Positions 11,401 to 21,590 of a DNA stretch of 64,000 nt are shown one piece after another. The translations under genes and the position numbers were made by a program. Source of the stretch: Paralithodes platypus (taxonomy: Eukaryota > Arthropoda > Malacostraca > Decapoda > Lithodidae). Where the stretch lies: positions 57,547,432-57,611,431 of the forward strand of contig CM064502.1 in assembly GCA_032716605.1 (NCBI GenBank). The letters run 5' to 3'. Within the stretch, counting starts at the first letter, position 1, and every line of letters begins with the position of its first letter. The notes under the pieces were generated by a model. It had not been told where the DNA came from. It saw only the letters and a program-made list of their open reading frames with translations, and did not search any database.

Positions 11401-14400
11401 GGAATTTGAAGGTAAATGCGGGGAAGAGCAAGGTTATGGTCTTCGAAAGGGGTGAAGTCACAGAGTGTGAGGTGAAGCTGAACGGTCAGGCTATGGAGAT
11501 CGTCAACTCTTTTAAGTATCTGGGCAGTGTGTTGAGTAAAGATGGGACTATGGATGAAGAAGTTCGGGAGAGGGTACAACAGGGGAAGAGGGTTGTAGGA
11601 ACGCTAAAAGCAGTAACAAGAAATAGGGTGGTCAGTATGGAAGTGAAGAAGTCCTTGCATGACAGTGTGGTAATCCCGACACTGACTTACGGAAGCGAAG
11701 CATGGACGTTGGTTGAGAGACTCAGACCAAGAGTGAGAGCAGTGGAAATGAATTACTTAAGGAGTGCGTGCGGAGTTACATGGAGGGATAGACAGACTAA
11801 TGAGGAAGTAAGAAGGTGTGGTGTGCAGGTAGATGTGCTGGAAAGTGTGAAAAGGAACAACTTGAGATGGTTCGGCCATATGGAACGTATGGAAAGCGAG
11901 AGAATGACTAAGAGGGTGTACGAGAGCGAGGTGGAGGGACAGAGAGGGAGAGGTAGACCGGATGAGAGGTGGAAGGATGGAGTGAGGAAGTACATGAACG
12001 AAGGCGGTGCTGGTTGGGGGGAGGGGCGTCGACTGACTGGGGACAGAGGTGCATGGGGGCGGTTCGTTCGTGGCCACCCCTTCGGGGATCATGGCGTCAG
12101 GCAATAGATAGAAGGTCCCACCCCTTTCCCATTCTTAAGTAAGCTATTTTAGATTTACAGAAGAGTGACCATTACTTGCATTACTGCATGTCCACAAATC
12201 TGTTAATTGCGAATTTCCGCCGCCCCACAGGACCCCTAAATGACCTAGGTGAGCATTTTTTGTGGTTTTTTCCTTCATTACTAACCCATCCCATGTGTTT
12301 TGCACCAAAACATGTACAAATTAATCTTGAAGGGGGATCTAATGGATGTTTTTTTTAAGTTTGATGGAAGTCTAGGGAGGATACTAAAAAATATATGAAT
12401 ATATGTACAGTATACAGTAAATATATAGACCCAAAAATATAACAAATCCCCTTAACCCCTTCACCACCATGACGTAACTTCCATCCTATTCTGGTTACCA
12501 TTAGACGATTTTCTTTAGCCTACAAATCTACCTCTACGACTCAAATAGGTAAATACGATCTCTATAAACCCTCCTGATGACACAGATCCTTCTTAAACTG
12601 CATAAAATCGTCTAAATCTAGCCAGAAGGTAAATTACGTCATGGTGCTGAAGGGGTTAAGGCTACAAGTGTAAAGCCGGTGTCACACGAGCGTATTTTCC
12701 AGCAATTTTCAATGAGCAAGTTTTTTCTCGTAGTATTTTGAGGCTTTTTCGCATAGGAATTGGAAACTAGATCGAACGTACATTATGTTAGGTGGTTTAA
12801 TTTATTCGACACTTAAATTTTATAGCCGTCAGACAACAATTGCTCGTAAAAATTGACGCAAAAATCGCTAGGGTGACACCGCCTTAACTGACCCTGCAGA
12901 ATGGTCGTGTGCCGATGAAGTTGAGGTCCATCTGCATGGACTTCTGCACCACCTCCTCCACCATCCGCGGGGGCACCTCACCGCACGACCGGAACAAGTC
13001 CTCATCATACTTGGAGATGTGGAAGTCTCTACCAAGGGGGGAGGGTTAGTTAGTTATGTAGAGCAGATTAACCAGACCACTGAGCTCCATACGGAACTCT
13101 CATAGGCCAAGGGGGAAGGACCAAGGGACCATAGGATGAGGGAAAAATGGATTCAGGGAGGGATTGCCACAAGAGGTCTTCCCTAATGTAGTGTAACAGC
13201 CAATCCTAACCTATTTAAGGGGAGATGGGCCGTTTTTCTGGTCCCCCTTCTCCCTCATGTTTAGCATAATAGTTTTGAAATTTTAAGACGTTGGGCCATT
13301 AGTTCGGCGATTTTAAAACCTTTAGCTCCATTTTGTTGTCAATTTAAAGACTAATCATGCCAATTAGGTGTTGATTTTTTCCTGGCGTGCAATAACAAGC
13401 ATGTAATTATAAGAGCAATTGGCCTTCGGCCGGGACATTTTTCTACCGAAAAATGTACAAATTTATCTTGAGGGGGGCGGGGGGGGGGTCTAGGTTTTTT
13501 TTCTTCTAAGTTTGAGGGAGGTCTAGCGAAGAAACTAAAAACTAAATAAATAAATGAATTAATAGACCAAAAAAACAGCCACTATATCCCCTTAACAGCT
13601 AAACATACCTGGTACAGCACCTACCTAATGTCCATTCATTATAAGTAGGACAGATATCATAACCATCAATCTTGTGGGTGAAGGAAGGATGGTCCTATCA
13701 AAAGTGAAGGTTGGCTTCCTCTACCCTACCTTAGCCGTTTGTCTGTTTCTTTCACTGTACTGTACTCTATTGATTTTATACTACTGTACTATTCTTTCTA
13801 GGTACTAGCGAGATCGCTCGATTGGGTGGCACTGCAAGGGGGGCTGCAGACGGGGGGTGCAAGCCCGTGGGCTGATGGTCCCCTCTCCCGCTGCCCTCTC
13901 AGAGACAGATCTCATCTCACCCTGGCCCCTTCGGGGACCCGAGTATCTAGCGCGGCTTCGGTCAACCAGACTCGGGACTGCTTGGCCACACAGTCTAGGG
14001 AACTACAACAACAATAGAGTGTGCGCAATTATACATAAAGCAGGATTAACCCCTTCAGTACCGGTGACGTCCTTTTCGTTATATTCTGGCAACTATTAGA
14101 CAACTTTATTCAGCTTAGGAAGGAAGTCTACCCCGTTAAAAGATTACAGACTATCTCAATTACTCCTTTTAGCTACCATATATCCTTCCTAAGCTTCATT
14201 AAATCGTGTAAATGCAGCCGAAATAAAATTAAAAAAAAACATCGCCGGTACTGTATGGATTAAACTAGATTGGATAACAAAATCAAATAACGGTAAGGGA
14301 AGAAATTATTTGGCATACTAGTTTCAACAATGAAGAGTAAGGCATGGAAGTGATAAAATATAAGATATATTACTTTTAGATGCATGTATGGGTTGCAATA

Positions 14401-17400
14401 AGTGCACGACATCTTGGTATAATCATCTCTAAAGGCAAGGTACTTTCCAACACGTGTATGTTCAGCCTACTCCATGATCTCCATTCCACGTCATTCTTTG
14501 ATTTTCGGCACAGACCTCGTTCCAGGCTTTGTATCTTCGGTTTCAAGTTTTGTATATTCGGTTTCAAGTTTTGTATATTCGGTTTCAAGTTTTGTATCTT
14601 CGGTTTCAAGTTTGTATCTTCGGTTTGCAATTATCGGCATGATGTTTCAGTTGCATAAGATTCCACGTTCTGACCCTCTGATTTCAAGATTCATCATCAG
14701 ATTTCCAGTTTAGGATTGTAGGCTTCACATTTTCTGCAATCTATTTAAGTTTCTCTCTCCATATTCTTCTTGTTAAAGCATCGACAATTTTAAATCTTCC
14801 AATCTTCCCATTTCTCCTGTTAGGGATATATTTCTATGTCCTCCTCAAGCCAGCTCTTAGCTTTATTGATGCTTGAGCATAGAAATATTCATTCTGGAGA
14901 TAATCCTTTAAGCACACTGATTTTATTCTATCATTTATTCAATATGCTTAAACTTATTCAACAAGTTCACATTAATTGTTCAAACTTGTGCAATGGACTT
15001 TCAGATTTTTCCGCTCCGAATCAACTTATAGTGTGCGGTACAATATTATCTGAAATGTCTTTACATGACAAGAGCTGCAAATTAATCCTCTCATGTGTTC
15101 CAAAACATAAATCTTTATAGTCTGGATACAGGAGCATGTTTACTATGAAATGATCCAGTGTAGCATATTCCTTAAGTTGTCCGGTCACCAATATGAGATA
15201 TATTCTCAGACCATTAATACAGAATTTAATCTATTAATTAACAGTTCTGTTAAAATTATGCAATAACATTCGACACACAGAATATAAATATGTTCAATGT
15301 ATGTACTGTATGTTTAATTATACCTGTACTTAGGCACATACCCCATAGCTGGGGGTAGCCAACCCGAGACAGGGACCGAACAGAAACAACATTTAAAGTT
15401 CCAATTCTTAGGGTTCGGGACCACTTTCGCGTTCCCTCGCCCCTTTCTCTGTCTCGTCTATTAGGTGAATTTTACAAGGGGAGGAGGATTCCTAGCCTCC
15501 TGCAACCAGAAGGAAAGGTTGGGCAGAGGATGCCAAACCTCACTCTGGATAGGAAAAGCCCCCAAGTTCAATAACTTTTAATAAACAAAAACAGCAATGG
15601 TACTGTCAATGATTATTAATCGTCTAGGTCATGCCAAATTGATTGAATTAGACTAGTTCTCGCAAATTGCACGGTAATCCAACCAAACTCCTTCATGGCG
15701 GTAATGTCTTTTTATCTCCATAATCAAGAGAGCAGGAATCTTTGGCTGCTTGTGCCGGCCTTCATACATGTTTGGCGATCCTGTCCAAAACATAGAACTG
15801 TCCTAGTACACTAAAGATGGGCTCTGTGTTGGAGGTTCTTTTCTTGGTATACAGATCTCCCTCGATTTATGATTGGGTTACGTTCCTGAAAACACGATCT
15901 TACATAGAAAAATCGTATAGCAAACCCGAGAATTAATGGGGTAAATGGGGATGCGTTCTCGGACCAGCCAAAACCCAAACCCAAACACCCATAATAATAT
16001 CGTAAATAGGGGCATCGGATAGTGAGGGAGACCTGTATCTATTCCTCTTTCCTGCTCTCTCGGGGCTTTATGATCACCTCTCCCCCATTATGGGTCCTGG
16101 GTTGGCTAATGACTGATCTTTACAGTATCCTCCAGTAGGTTGTTTTATGACAACTGCTTTGTAACTTATATTCAAGCAACAGGCATTGGCTGCACTTCCC
16201 TCTCTATATTTTGTATTTTATTTTATTTTTCATTATATTTGTTTATACTAAGCACCTTAACAATTACTAAAAGCATAATAATCATCAATAATATTGTTCT
16301 TCTAATCTGGTGCAATTGAGTTCAACATGAAAAGCACTGAACTTCTGGATTAGATGCTTCATACAGTATATAAAAACTGAACATATGCTTTTGTTTCTGA
16401 AATTGCAAAAATAATTCTTTATTATTATTTATTAACACTGTGCTGAGCTTTACCAAAATATGTAGTTATTTTATGTGCTCCTTTGCATCTTTAAATTATG
16501 CCAATAACTATAGTAAGTTCTTGAGCTCTCTTTAATTAAACCTTACTCATTGGAACTTAGCAAAATAGTGGAAGCTAAGTGGTTTTACTTTTTTCTTTTT
16601 ACACATTTTGGGCATCTTTTTACTGTATTTTTAATATATACTTTGTACTTCAGGTACTCTTGCGAAGAAAGGGTCAGGGACTATGTCAGACTAAACCCAA
16701 TGATCCTTATAATTTTCTTGGTTCTGTAAGTGAAGTCCATATCAATCGCCTAAGACAGCCAACTGTATCTTGACATGATTCCAGTGCTTATGGTCAAAGT
16801 ACAGTAGGGTCTCACATAAAACGAGTATATGGTCGATAAACGAGGGCGTTTTATGCGATTTCGTTTTATGTGAACACAGCATTTTGGTGGCCCAATATCG
16901 TCAATGTTCACTGGAAGCGTAAATTTCCGTCAGGAGCGTACGATATTTCGTACGTTTTGTACGATATTTCGGCGTTCTATATGAAAGCGTATGATATTTC
17001 GGCGCTCTATATGAAAACTCCTCGGATTTGCCCCACTTTGGCGGAGGACTCATTTTATGTGATCACATTCGTTCTGATCGAAAATTAAATATTAATATTT
17101 TAGGTCGGTCGTTTTATGCGGGACCCTACTGTAATGTCAAATACATAGGCAAGTAAATTACAGTAGTGCTGTCCAGTACATTTATAAAGGGCAAGTAAAA
17201 TGTTCACTTCCAATTTGGGCTGACAGAACTTTTGTGTGCGACGTACAGTATACGTTCCACTAATTGTTAATGCAACCTCTGTTCCAATTAATATGAAAAT
17301 TCAAATAACTAAGAGATTACAGTACATTCCAGACTTTCCACAATGTCAACAAGCAAGCAACTTCGTGCCGCACAGCTGCTGTAAGAAGCGTGTTCCTTGC

Positions 17401-19197
17401 CACTTTACCTCTCTTTACCAATGTTGGATAGAGCCACTGATTTAAAGTTTAGCTCTTACATCAGTTCATTGAAACATTGTGCATTCCATTTTCTTACCCG
17501 AGATACGCTACCGGTATACAAAACTGAAACATTGAACATGATAGTGTACTGGATTCCATTTTCTTCCATGAGATATAGTACCAGTACACGAGACAGTATC
17601 ATGTTCTGCAAGGGATGATGAAGCATGATCATCTATTAGTAAGTAGCAACAGCCTCTTACAGATTTCCATTTTGTATGTTCTTATCAAGGACATATGAGT
17701 GGCTGAATGATTACTTAAAGATTGTGATAATTACTCCATATGCGAGGACACATTCAAGAAGGATCTGATGATGCAGTTATTAACGCCGTACACTACCTTG
17801 ATTGAAAAGGCTAGGGCGTGCCCTTGTTACAGGGACTTAACTGGACATTTACCACAAATTACTAGATCGAGCTGCCTAAACTCACCTACCAATGGCATGG
17901 CCTGGGATTGAACTGCCGACCCTTCGATCAGCAGCCACCATGCCACGACCCGAGGCCATGAAAGCTGCTCTACATAAGCAAAAGTATCCTTCTCAGCAAA
18001 CCAAAGGCTGCTTGAGGCCCTAATTATAATTGTGTATGGTACTTTATGATGTGACACCTAGAACAAGCCAATCAAAATAATATGATATAGTAAGAGTTAC
18101 AGTTATAGTACTGCACTAGGTCATATTATGAACAAATGCTCAAAATATTATACACCCTCTATATGAACATCAAAACCAATAAATATTACTTCTAGATGAT
18201 TATACTTCAAGTTCATAACATCAACATAAAATATACCAAATATTACCCTAAATAACTTACAATTGATATAGTGTAGATGCCAAGATGTCACGTGTACTAC
18301 TAACCTGCAGTCCATACGGTCACAGATTCCTTTGCGGTGATCTTGACAAAAGATGAACCAAGCCAATTGCTTCTGGTTATCTCCAAGTACCTCCTCAGGT
18401 GGAGGATGGAAAAAGCGACAACCCTCGCCAAACTTGCATGAGTTGCGGATATAATCAAGGCAAACTCTTTTTGACTTTCCTTTGACCTGAGTTCCCAGAC
18501 GTCCCCCCAGGATTCCAGGGCCCCCTCGACCCTTGCTTCCAGGGCCCCCTCGACCCTTGATTCCAGGGCCCCCTCGACCCTTGCTTCCAGGGCTCCCTCG
18601 ACCCCTTTGTGCCCCACTGCTAATAAATCCGCCACGAATGTTTCCGCGGATTCCTTTAGTACCCCGTCTTCGGCCCCGGCCATGATCCCTCTCTGCAAGG
18701 GGGCTAGTCAGACGTCCCACATTCTTCAGTGGTTTCTTAACATTTTTTTTATCATTGCTTTCTTTTTTAATAGGGGCAGGGCCCTTTTTAGCTTCCAGTT
18801 TTGGTTTGACATCAGATTTTGGTGCTGAAATAGGTACTTTAGGTTTGACTGGCGTCTCGGTTAATGGCTTGCGATCAGGTGGTGGAGCAGAAATAGGTAT
18901 CTTCGGCTTCCCTGCTGCTTTCACAGACGGCTTACTTCCTGATGCCAACTTGGGTGCAATCACAGGTGTTTTGGTAGTTGATTTCACAAGCACTTTTTTT
19001 GTGGCACCAGGTGTTTTTGCTGCACCAGGTGTTTTTGCTACAGCAGGTGATTTTGCTGCACCGGGTGTTTTTGCTGCACCGGGCGTTTTTGCTGCACCAG
19101 GCGTTTTTGCTACAGCAGGTGATTTTGCTGCACCAGGTGTTTTTGGTGTACCAGGTACTTTTCGCTTCAGTCCTGGTTTAACCGGTTTCGCTTCCAT
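7987..19197 (-). CDS. ZC3H10: ZC3H10-like CCCH zinc-finger RNA-binding protein (4 coding exons)
   Basis: Exons in transcript order: 19197-18305, 13028-12893, 10840-9962, 8499-7987. All junctions are GT/AG, phases agree, and the total is 806 codons plus TGA. Residues 1-240 are low complexity: repeated AKTPGA/AKSPAV (about 20-65), then GRGGPGxK repeats (about 205-230). Three CCCH fingers follow: C246-C254-C260-H264, C284-C292-C297-H301 and C342-C350-C355-H359. Two are completed only by splicing, which supports the model. GEVPPR between fingers 2 and 3 matches the GELPPR linker of animal ZC3H10. A coiled coil spans about 455-612, then a glycine-rich stretch and a polar tail. ZC3H10 binds RNA and has been linked to mitochondrial physiology and miRNA binding in mammals; its role here is inferred. 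The protein is nearly twice the human length (about 434), mainly from the N-terminal repeats and the longer coiled coil. The start is the first ATG of the exon, just after an AG acceptor-like site, so a 5'UTR exon is likely upstream. Confidence 0.82.
8542..9031. mobile_element. TTAA-K element, copy 1, in the last ZC3H10-like intron
   Basis: 490 bp between TTAA sites. The ends CCCTTTCACGCATGTATGG and CCGGATCCCATGGG are only weakly inverted. The family is confirmed by an interior match to 2,865-3,607 in reverse. It begins 42 bp from the exon 4 acceptor. Confidence 0.6.
9081..9291. repeat. 52-bp tandem repeat, four units
   Basis: Four nearly identical 52-bp units (AACCGCTCAATGTACAGTAC ... CATCGCAAGACAA) lie in the intron between exons 3 and 4. 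A diverged relative is near 9,463-9,500. Near-identity suggests recent expansion and likely length variation. Confidence 0.9.
9585..9668 (-). repeat. tRNA-derived SINE head
   Basis: The minus strand carries CTTGATAGCGTAATGCATAG and a decayed B box GGGGTCGAGTC. Same family as 5,966-6,065. Confidence 0.5.
9962..10840 (-). CDS. ZC3H10: ZC3H10-like exon 3
   Basis: 293 codons with acceptor ATTTTTTCAG|AATT and donor AAAAG|GTTAGT. It completes finger 3 (C350, C355, H359), then encodes an acidic, proline-rich linker with a basic QRKRPR patch, the long coiled coil and a glycine-rich GGGGGGGARGGGG run. Confidence 0.85.
10841..11354. other. ZC3H10-like intron sequence, AT-rich
   Basis: No element boundary is clear. 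Short ATCT repeats lie at about 11,080-11,102, and there is a partly duplicated phrase TACATAAATATAACTATCTTATTT / AACATAAATATAACTATGTCTTATTT (11,110-11,166). Confidence 0.5.
11355..12115 (+). mobile_element. RTE-like LINE, 5'-truncated, open C-terminal frame
   Basis: An open frame of 239 codons (11,388-12,107) encodes the C-terminal third of a reverse transcriptase protein: KCxV-type region, FKYLGSVLSKDG, YGSEAWTL, LRWFGHMERM and GRGRPDERW, a motif series typical of RTE/BovB-like elements. The RT catalytic core is absent because the copy is 5'-truncated at about 11,358. It sits in the intron between exons 2 and 3 of the ZC3H10-like gene, in antisense. The open frame suggests a fairly recent insertion. 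A second, broken copy lies at 30,663-31,890 (minus). Confidence 0.8.
12452..12659. mobile_element. TTAA-A MITE
   Basis: 208 bp, TTAA on both sides. The ends CCCCTTCACCACCATGACGTAA and TTACGTCATGGTGCTGAAGGGG are near-perfect inverted repeats, and ATTAGACGATTTT is mirrored by AAAATCGTCTAAAT. Confidence 0.85.
12672..12888. mobile_element. Family E MITE, end touching a splice donor
   Basis: The left end TAAAGCCGGTGTCACACGAGC mirrors the right end GGGTGACACCGCCTTA. Four relatives occur in the window (23,215; 38,117; 42,212; 43,038), all about 210-220 bp. The right end reaches intron position +5 or +6 of the exon 2 donor. Confidence 0.8.
12893..13028 (-). CDS. ZC3H10: ZC3H10-like exon 2
   Basis: 136 bp. 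The acceptor is TTGGTAG|AGAC and the donor AGG|GTCAGT. It supplies H301 of finger 2, the GEVPPR linker and C342 of finger 3. It is too short and too deeply spliced to be noticed from an ORF scan. The donor is immediately followed by the end of a family E element. Confidence 0.82.
13040..13115. repeat. Dispersed repeat near the exon 2 acceptor
   Basis: TAGAGCAGATTAACCAGACC...GGAACTCTCATAGG is the inverted counterpart of 1,803-1,876 (about 75 bp, well conserved). Confidence 0.7.
13215..13595. mobile_element. TTAA-F element, copy 1
   Basis: TTAA at both ends with termini TTAAGGGGAGA and TATCCCCTTAA. The diagnostic interior (CCCCTTCTCCCTCATGTTTAGC, CCTGGCGTGCAATAACAAGC, TTTTTCTACCGAAAAATGTAC, GGAGGTCTAG) recurs at least nine times between 34.9 and 46.7 kb. 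Confidence 0.8.
13800..14018 (+). repeat. LINE/SINE-like 3' tail ending in CAA repeats
   Basis: A GC-richer 200-bp block ends ...CAGTCTAGGGAACTACAACAACAAT. The terminal architecture matches the tails at 780-822 and 21,560-21,590. No coding capacity was recognised. Confidence 0.45.
14046..14263. mobile_element. TTAA-A MITE
   Basis: Flanked by TTAA. Ends CCCCTTCAGTACCGGTGACGT and ATCGCCGGTACTGTATGGA. The hairpin halves match: CAGCTTAGGAAGGA at about 14,113 against TCCTTCCTAAGCTTCA at about 14,186. Confidence 0.8.
14264..15337. other. Non-coding intron stretch with a short tandem repeat
   Basis: Apart from the 21-22 bp tandem repeat at 14,527-14,616, nothing is recognisable. A 94-codon open frame at 14,836-15,120 has no domain or splice context and is not called. 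Confidence 0.4.
14527..14616. repeat. 21-bp tandem repeat
   Basis: About four units of TTTCAAGTTTTGTATATTCGG with small changes, within the intron between exons 1 and 2 of the ZC3H10-like gene. Confidence 0.85.
15338..15560. repeat. Dispersed repeat, copy 1
   Basis: It starts ACATACCCCATAGCTGGGGG and includes GGACCACTTTCGCGTTCCCTCGCCCCTTTCTCTGTCTCGTCTA. A close copy lies at 20,925-21,095, with a faint relative at 3,770-3,850. The GAGACAG...CTGTCTC pair suggests fold-back ends. Confidence 0.6.
15850..16037. mobile_element. TA-flanked MITE
   Basis: The left end TACAGATCTCCCTCGAT mirrors the right end GTGAGGGAGACCTGTA. Partial relatives lie at 20,738-20,880 and 60,200-60,255, both starting ACAGGTCTCC and sharing TGATTGGGTTACGTTCCT. 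TA target duplication suggests Tc1/mariner. Confidence 0.7.
16800..17133. mobile_element. TA-flanked MITE with ACAGTAGGGTC termini
   Basis: The left end TACAGTAGGGTCTCACATAAAACG mirrors the right end CGTTTTATGCGGGACCCTACTGTA (about 22 bp). The interior has duplicated phrases (GATATTTCGGCGTTCTATATGAAAGCGTA). It looks like a Tc1/mariner-derived non-autonomous element. Confidence 0.8.
17134..18147. other. Non-coding intron stretch
   Basis: No gene or clear element except a tRNA-like sequence at 17,885-17,965. Short duplicated phrases occur (CATTCCATTTTCTTACCCGAGATACGCTACCGGTA and ATTCCATTTTCTTCCATGAGATATAGTACCAGTA, 17,482-17,586). Confidence 0.45.
17885..17965 (-). repeat. tRNA-like SINE fragment
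   Basis: The minus strand reads GTGGCATGGTGGCTGCTGATC then GGCAGTTCAATCCCAGG (decayed B box). No complete cloverleaf. Confidence 0.5.
18305..19197 (-). CDS. ZC3H10: ZC3H10-like exon 1 (coding)
   Basis: It encodes residues 1-297 and two bases of codon 298: the repetitive N terminus, finger 1 and most of finger 2. The donor CAG|GTTAGT follows codon C297. Reading past the donor gives an unrelated tail, so the exon ends here. Confidence 0.82.
19005..19140 (-). repeat. Coding 18-bp repeats in ZC3H10-like exon 1
   Basis: Units of the type GGTGTTTTTGCTGCACCA (plus strand) encode AKTPGA and AKSPAV. A second set at 18,505-18,605 (24-27 bp units around CCCCCTCGACCCTTG) encodes GRGGPGxK. Both are in frame and likely to vary in length. 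Confidence 0.85.
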
Positions 19198-20080
19198 GAT
19201 GCTGTAATCAGAGGAATGGATAACTTTAAGCTACAGATCCAATACATCAATATACCGTACCTGACATAATATAGTTCATTAAGGTAAATTACAATGCCTG
19301 GGGTTAAGCCCATTAAATATATAAATGGTTATAGCTGAAATTTGTCCAACAGTTGGCATGTGAATAAAATATATAAATAAACAAATAATCATTATTGAGG
19401 GCTTGACTTTGTCAAGCCTACCCTAGTCCACTTTTGTCCTATGTGAAACTAAAGGCCATCCTCTCTCTCCAACACCCCTTCTCCCCTCTCTACACGCTTT
19501 CAATAATAAAACACATACAAAAGCTGTCCAAACGCTAATAACGCCTGTGCAAATATCTGGAGATTCCTACTCTGTGTACATTGCACATCACAACCCTAAG
19601 AACAACAACAAAGGCCATAGCCAAGCCTTGGTGACTGACAGAAAGCAGTACCGGTACCGTACATTTAGAAAGATAATTAATCTTTTAAAGACTGGATGCC
19701 TATCGTATCTCCAACCTGAATATGATACTGTATAAAGTTTCATAAACTGGATGCAATGAATAAGAAAACCTTGAATATTATCCACCAAAGACAAAAGCTG
19801 AAACAAGTGAAACACAGCTCACTATAATAAAGGTCCATCCTCCTCATGCTGTGTTCATCCCACTCTGTTGGCATCTTTGATATTTAAGACACAAAAGACA
19901 CGCTTCCCAGAGAAACCCGAGTCACACTTGCACGCATCAGGTACGGTCACCACCCGTCATTGCAAGATTACAAACACAGAATAGATCCAACTCAAACCCT
20001 TCTTGTCTTTGCTGTCAACATCCCACTGACAACACAGAACACTTAATACTCCACTGCCCAGCATAGACATAACTTCATTA
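19198..20080. other. Upstream flank of the ZC3H10-like start codon
   Basis: Directly before the ATG the minus strand reads CCTCTGATTACAG|CATC, a plausible intron acceptor, so the promoter is further upstream and not located. Otherwise nothing recognised. Confidence 0.4.
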
Positions 20081-20146
20081 CAGTTTCTTACAGTAGATCC
20101 TCTGGAAAAAGGCAAACTAGGCCTGTGTATCCAGCTCAGTACCTCT
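20081..20146 (-). mobile_element. LINE 3'-end fragment
   Basis: TTACAGTAGATCCTCTGGAAAAAGGCAAACTAGGCCTG matches the reverse complement of 6,955-7,010 and the plus strand of 52,990-53,040. Confidence 0.6.
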
Positions 20147-20924
20147 AAATCATGATAACAGTTGTTTAGGAATCTAGGACTGAGATACCAGCATCAAACA
20201 AATATCAAGAATATGTCCAAGTAGACCTGGATCAATCTGAGGTGTATATACAGTACAGTACAAGTATACTGTACAGTACACATAATTAGATATAACATAA
20301 GGCATAGACATAGGTCTGGTGTCTGAGAACTTCCGAGAGGCACACTTGGTGCTAACGTTTATAGCTGGATACTCTTCCAGACACCAAATTATAGCAGGAA
20401 GTTATTTGTTTTGATTGAAGCTCCAGACTCCTTGGTAGGCGGCAAACCCCAAAATGAGTGCCTTCTACCCTCGCTAGCCTACATGGTTAACTATTCAACC
20501 TCAACTGATGTCCAACGAGAACCCAGTATTGTACCAGGATCTACGAGGCAGACAAAAATAATCAAAGCTCCACACAATATAAGCAAGAAGATGACAGAGC
20601 ATATGCAAAGCCTTCCAAATTGGTAAATATATACAGCTTTAGGTTTTGCTATCATGGTATACAGTATGCAGTCTTGTACTGCTTACACTACAACAATGTA
20701 TGAAGAACAGGAAGCTTGGCATCCCCATATACCAGAATACAGGTCTCCTTTGATTTATGATTGGGTTACGTTCCTCAAACCCGATCTTAAATAGAAAAAT
20801 CATACAGCAAACCCTAAAATTAATGGGGTAAATGGCGATGCATTCTCGAACCACCCAAAACCCCAACACAAACACCTAAAACCTTTAATAATAGCTATGT
20901 ATGTATGTGTGTATATACTCAAAA
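20147..20924. other. Non-coding, with partial TA-flanked MITE
   Basis: A truncated copy of the MITE at 15,850-16,037 lies at about 20,738-20,880. The rest shows no gene; an open frame at 20,411-20,626 has no support. Confidence 0.45.
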
Positions 20925-21095
20925 CACATACCCCACTGCTGGGGATGGCCGACACGAGACAGAGTCCAAACAGAAAAGTTCCTATTCTCAGGGTCCGGGA
21001 CCACTTTCGCGTTCCCTCGCCCCTTTCTCTGTCTCGTCTAGTAGGAGAATTATAGAAGGGGAGGATGATTCCTAGCCCCCTGCCCCCAGGAGCTA
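20925..21095. repeat. Dispersed repeat, copy 2
   Basis: Matches 15,338-15,510 almost base for base through GGACCACTTTCGCGTTCCCTCGCCCC. Confidence 0.65.
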
Positions 21096-21104
21096 CAGTA
21101 TATT

Positions 21105-21590
21105 ATTCAAGGTACAGGTACAACAGTTTACCTCCACCTCGGTACAGGTACAACAGTTTACCTCCACCTCCATCACCTCTGGTGATGGGCTGGTCTATCA
21201 GAGTGAGACCTGAGCGATCTCTGCCATACCCATAGCTTACTCTGACTGTTCCTTTTACTTATATATTTTCTAGATCTCAAGTGACGGCGTCTCTTCCGTG
21301 GATTGACCTCCCAATCTACCAAGATTGGAAGCTAAAGCGTCACATTATTCCTTTGCCCCTCAACTTTCTCTTCATAATTGCTGAGGGGCACAGGGCCCTG
21401 GGTGGGGCTTTGGTTTCCCGGGCGTTTACGCACCCTCTCAGCTCCCCGCCATGGAGTGGCTTCGGTCACCCAGGTTTTATTGTGGTCGGCAGGGAGGGTT
21501 CTGTGGGGGCGCTCGTTTATGGCCTTGGCCTTACTCGGGGCCTTGGGGCTGTTCGGCCAGGCAGCTTGGGGAACAACAACAACAACCTCC
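21105..21590 (+). mobile_element. Composite repeat with LINE-like 3' tail
   Basis: It begins with two copies of GGTACAGGTACAACAGTTTACCTCCACCTC (21,111-21,170). From 21,181 it follows the repeat seen at 5,165-5,710. It ends GGGGCTGTTCGGCCAGGCAGCTTGGGGAACAACAACAACAAC, the same tail as the LINE at 1-822, so it probably uses that LINE for mobilisation. Confidence 0.6.

Noticed and set aside
14836..15120. 94-codon ORF as a possible small gene
   Set aside because: No domain, biased AT-rich codons, no splice or promoter context, inside a large intron.
18755..19207. 150-codon plus-strand ORF with FAAPGV repeats
   Set aside because: Antisense shadow of the repetitive ZC3H10-like exon 1.
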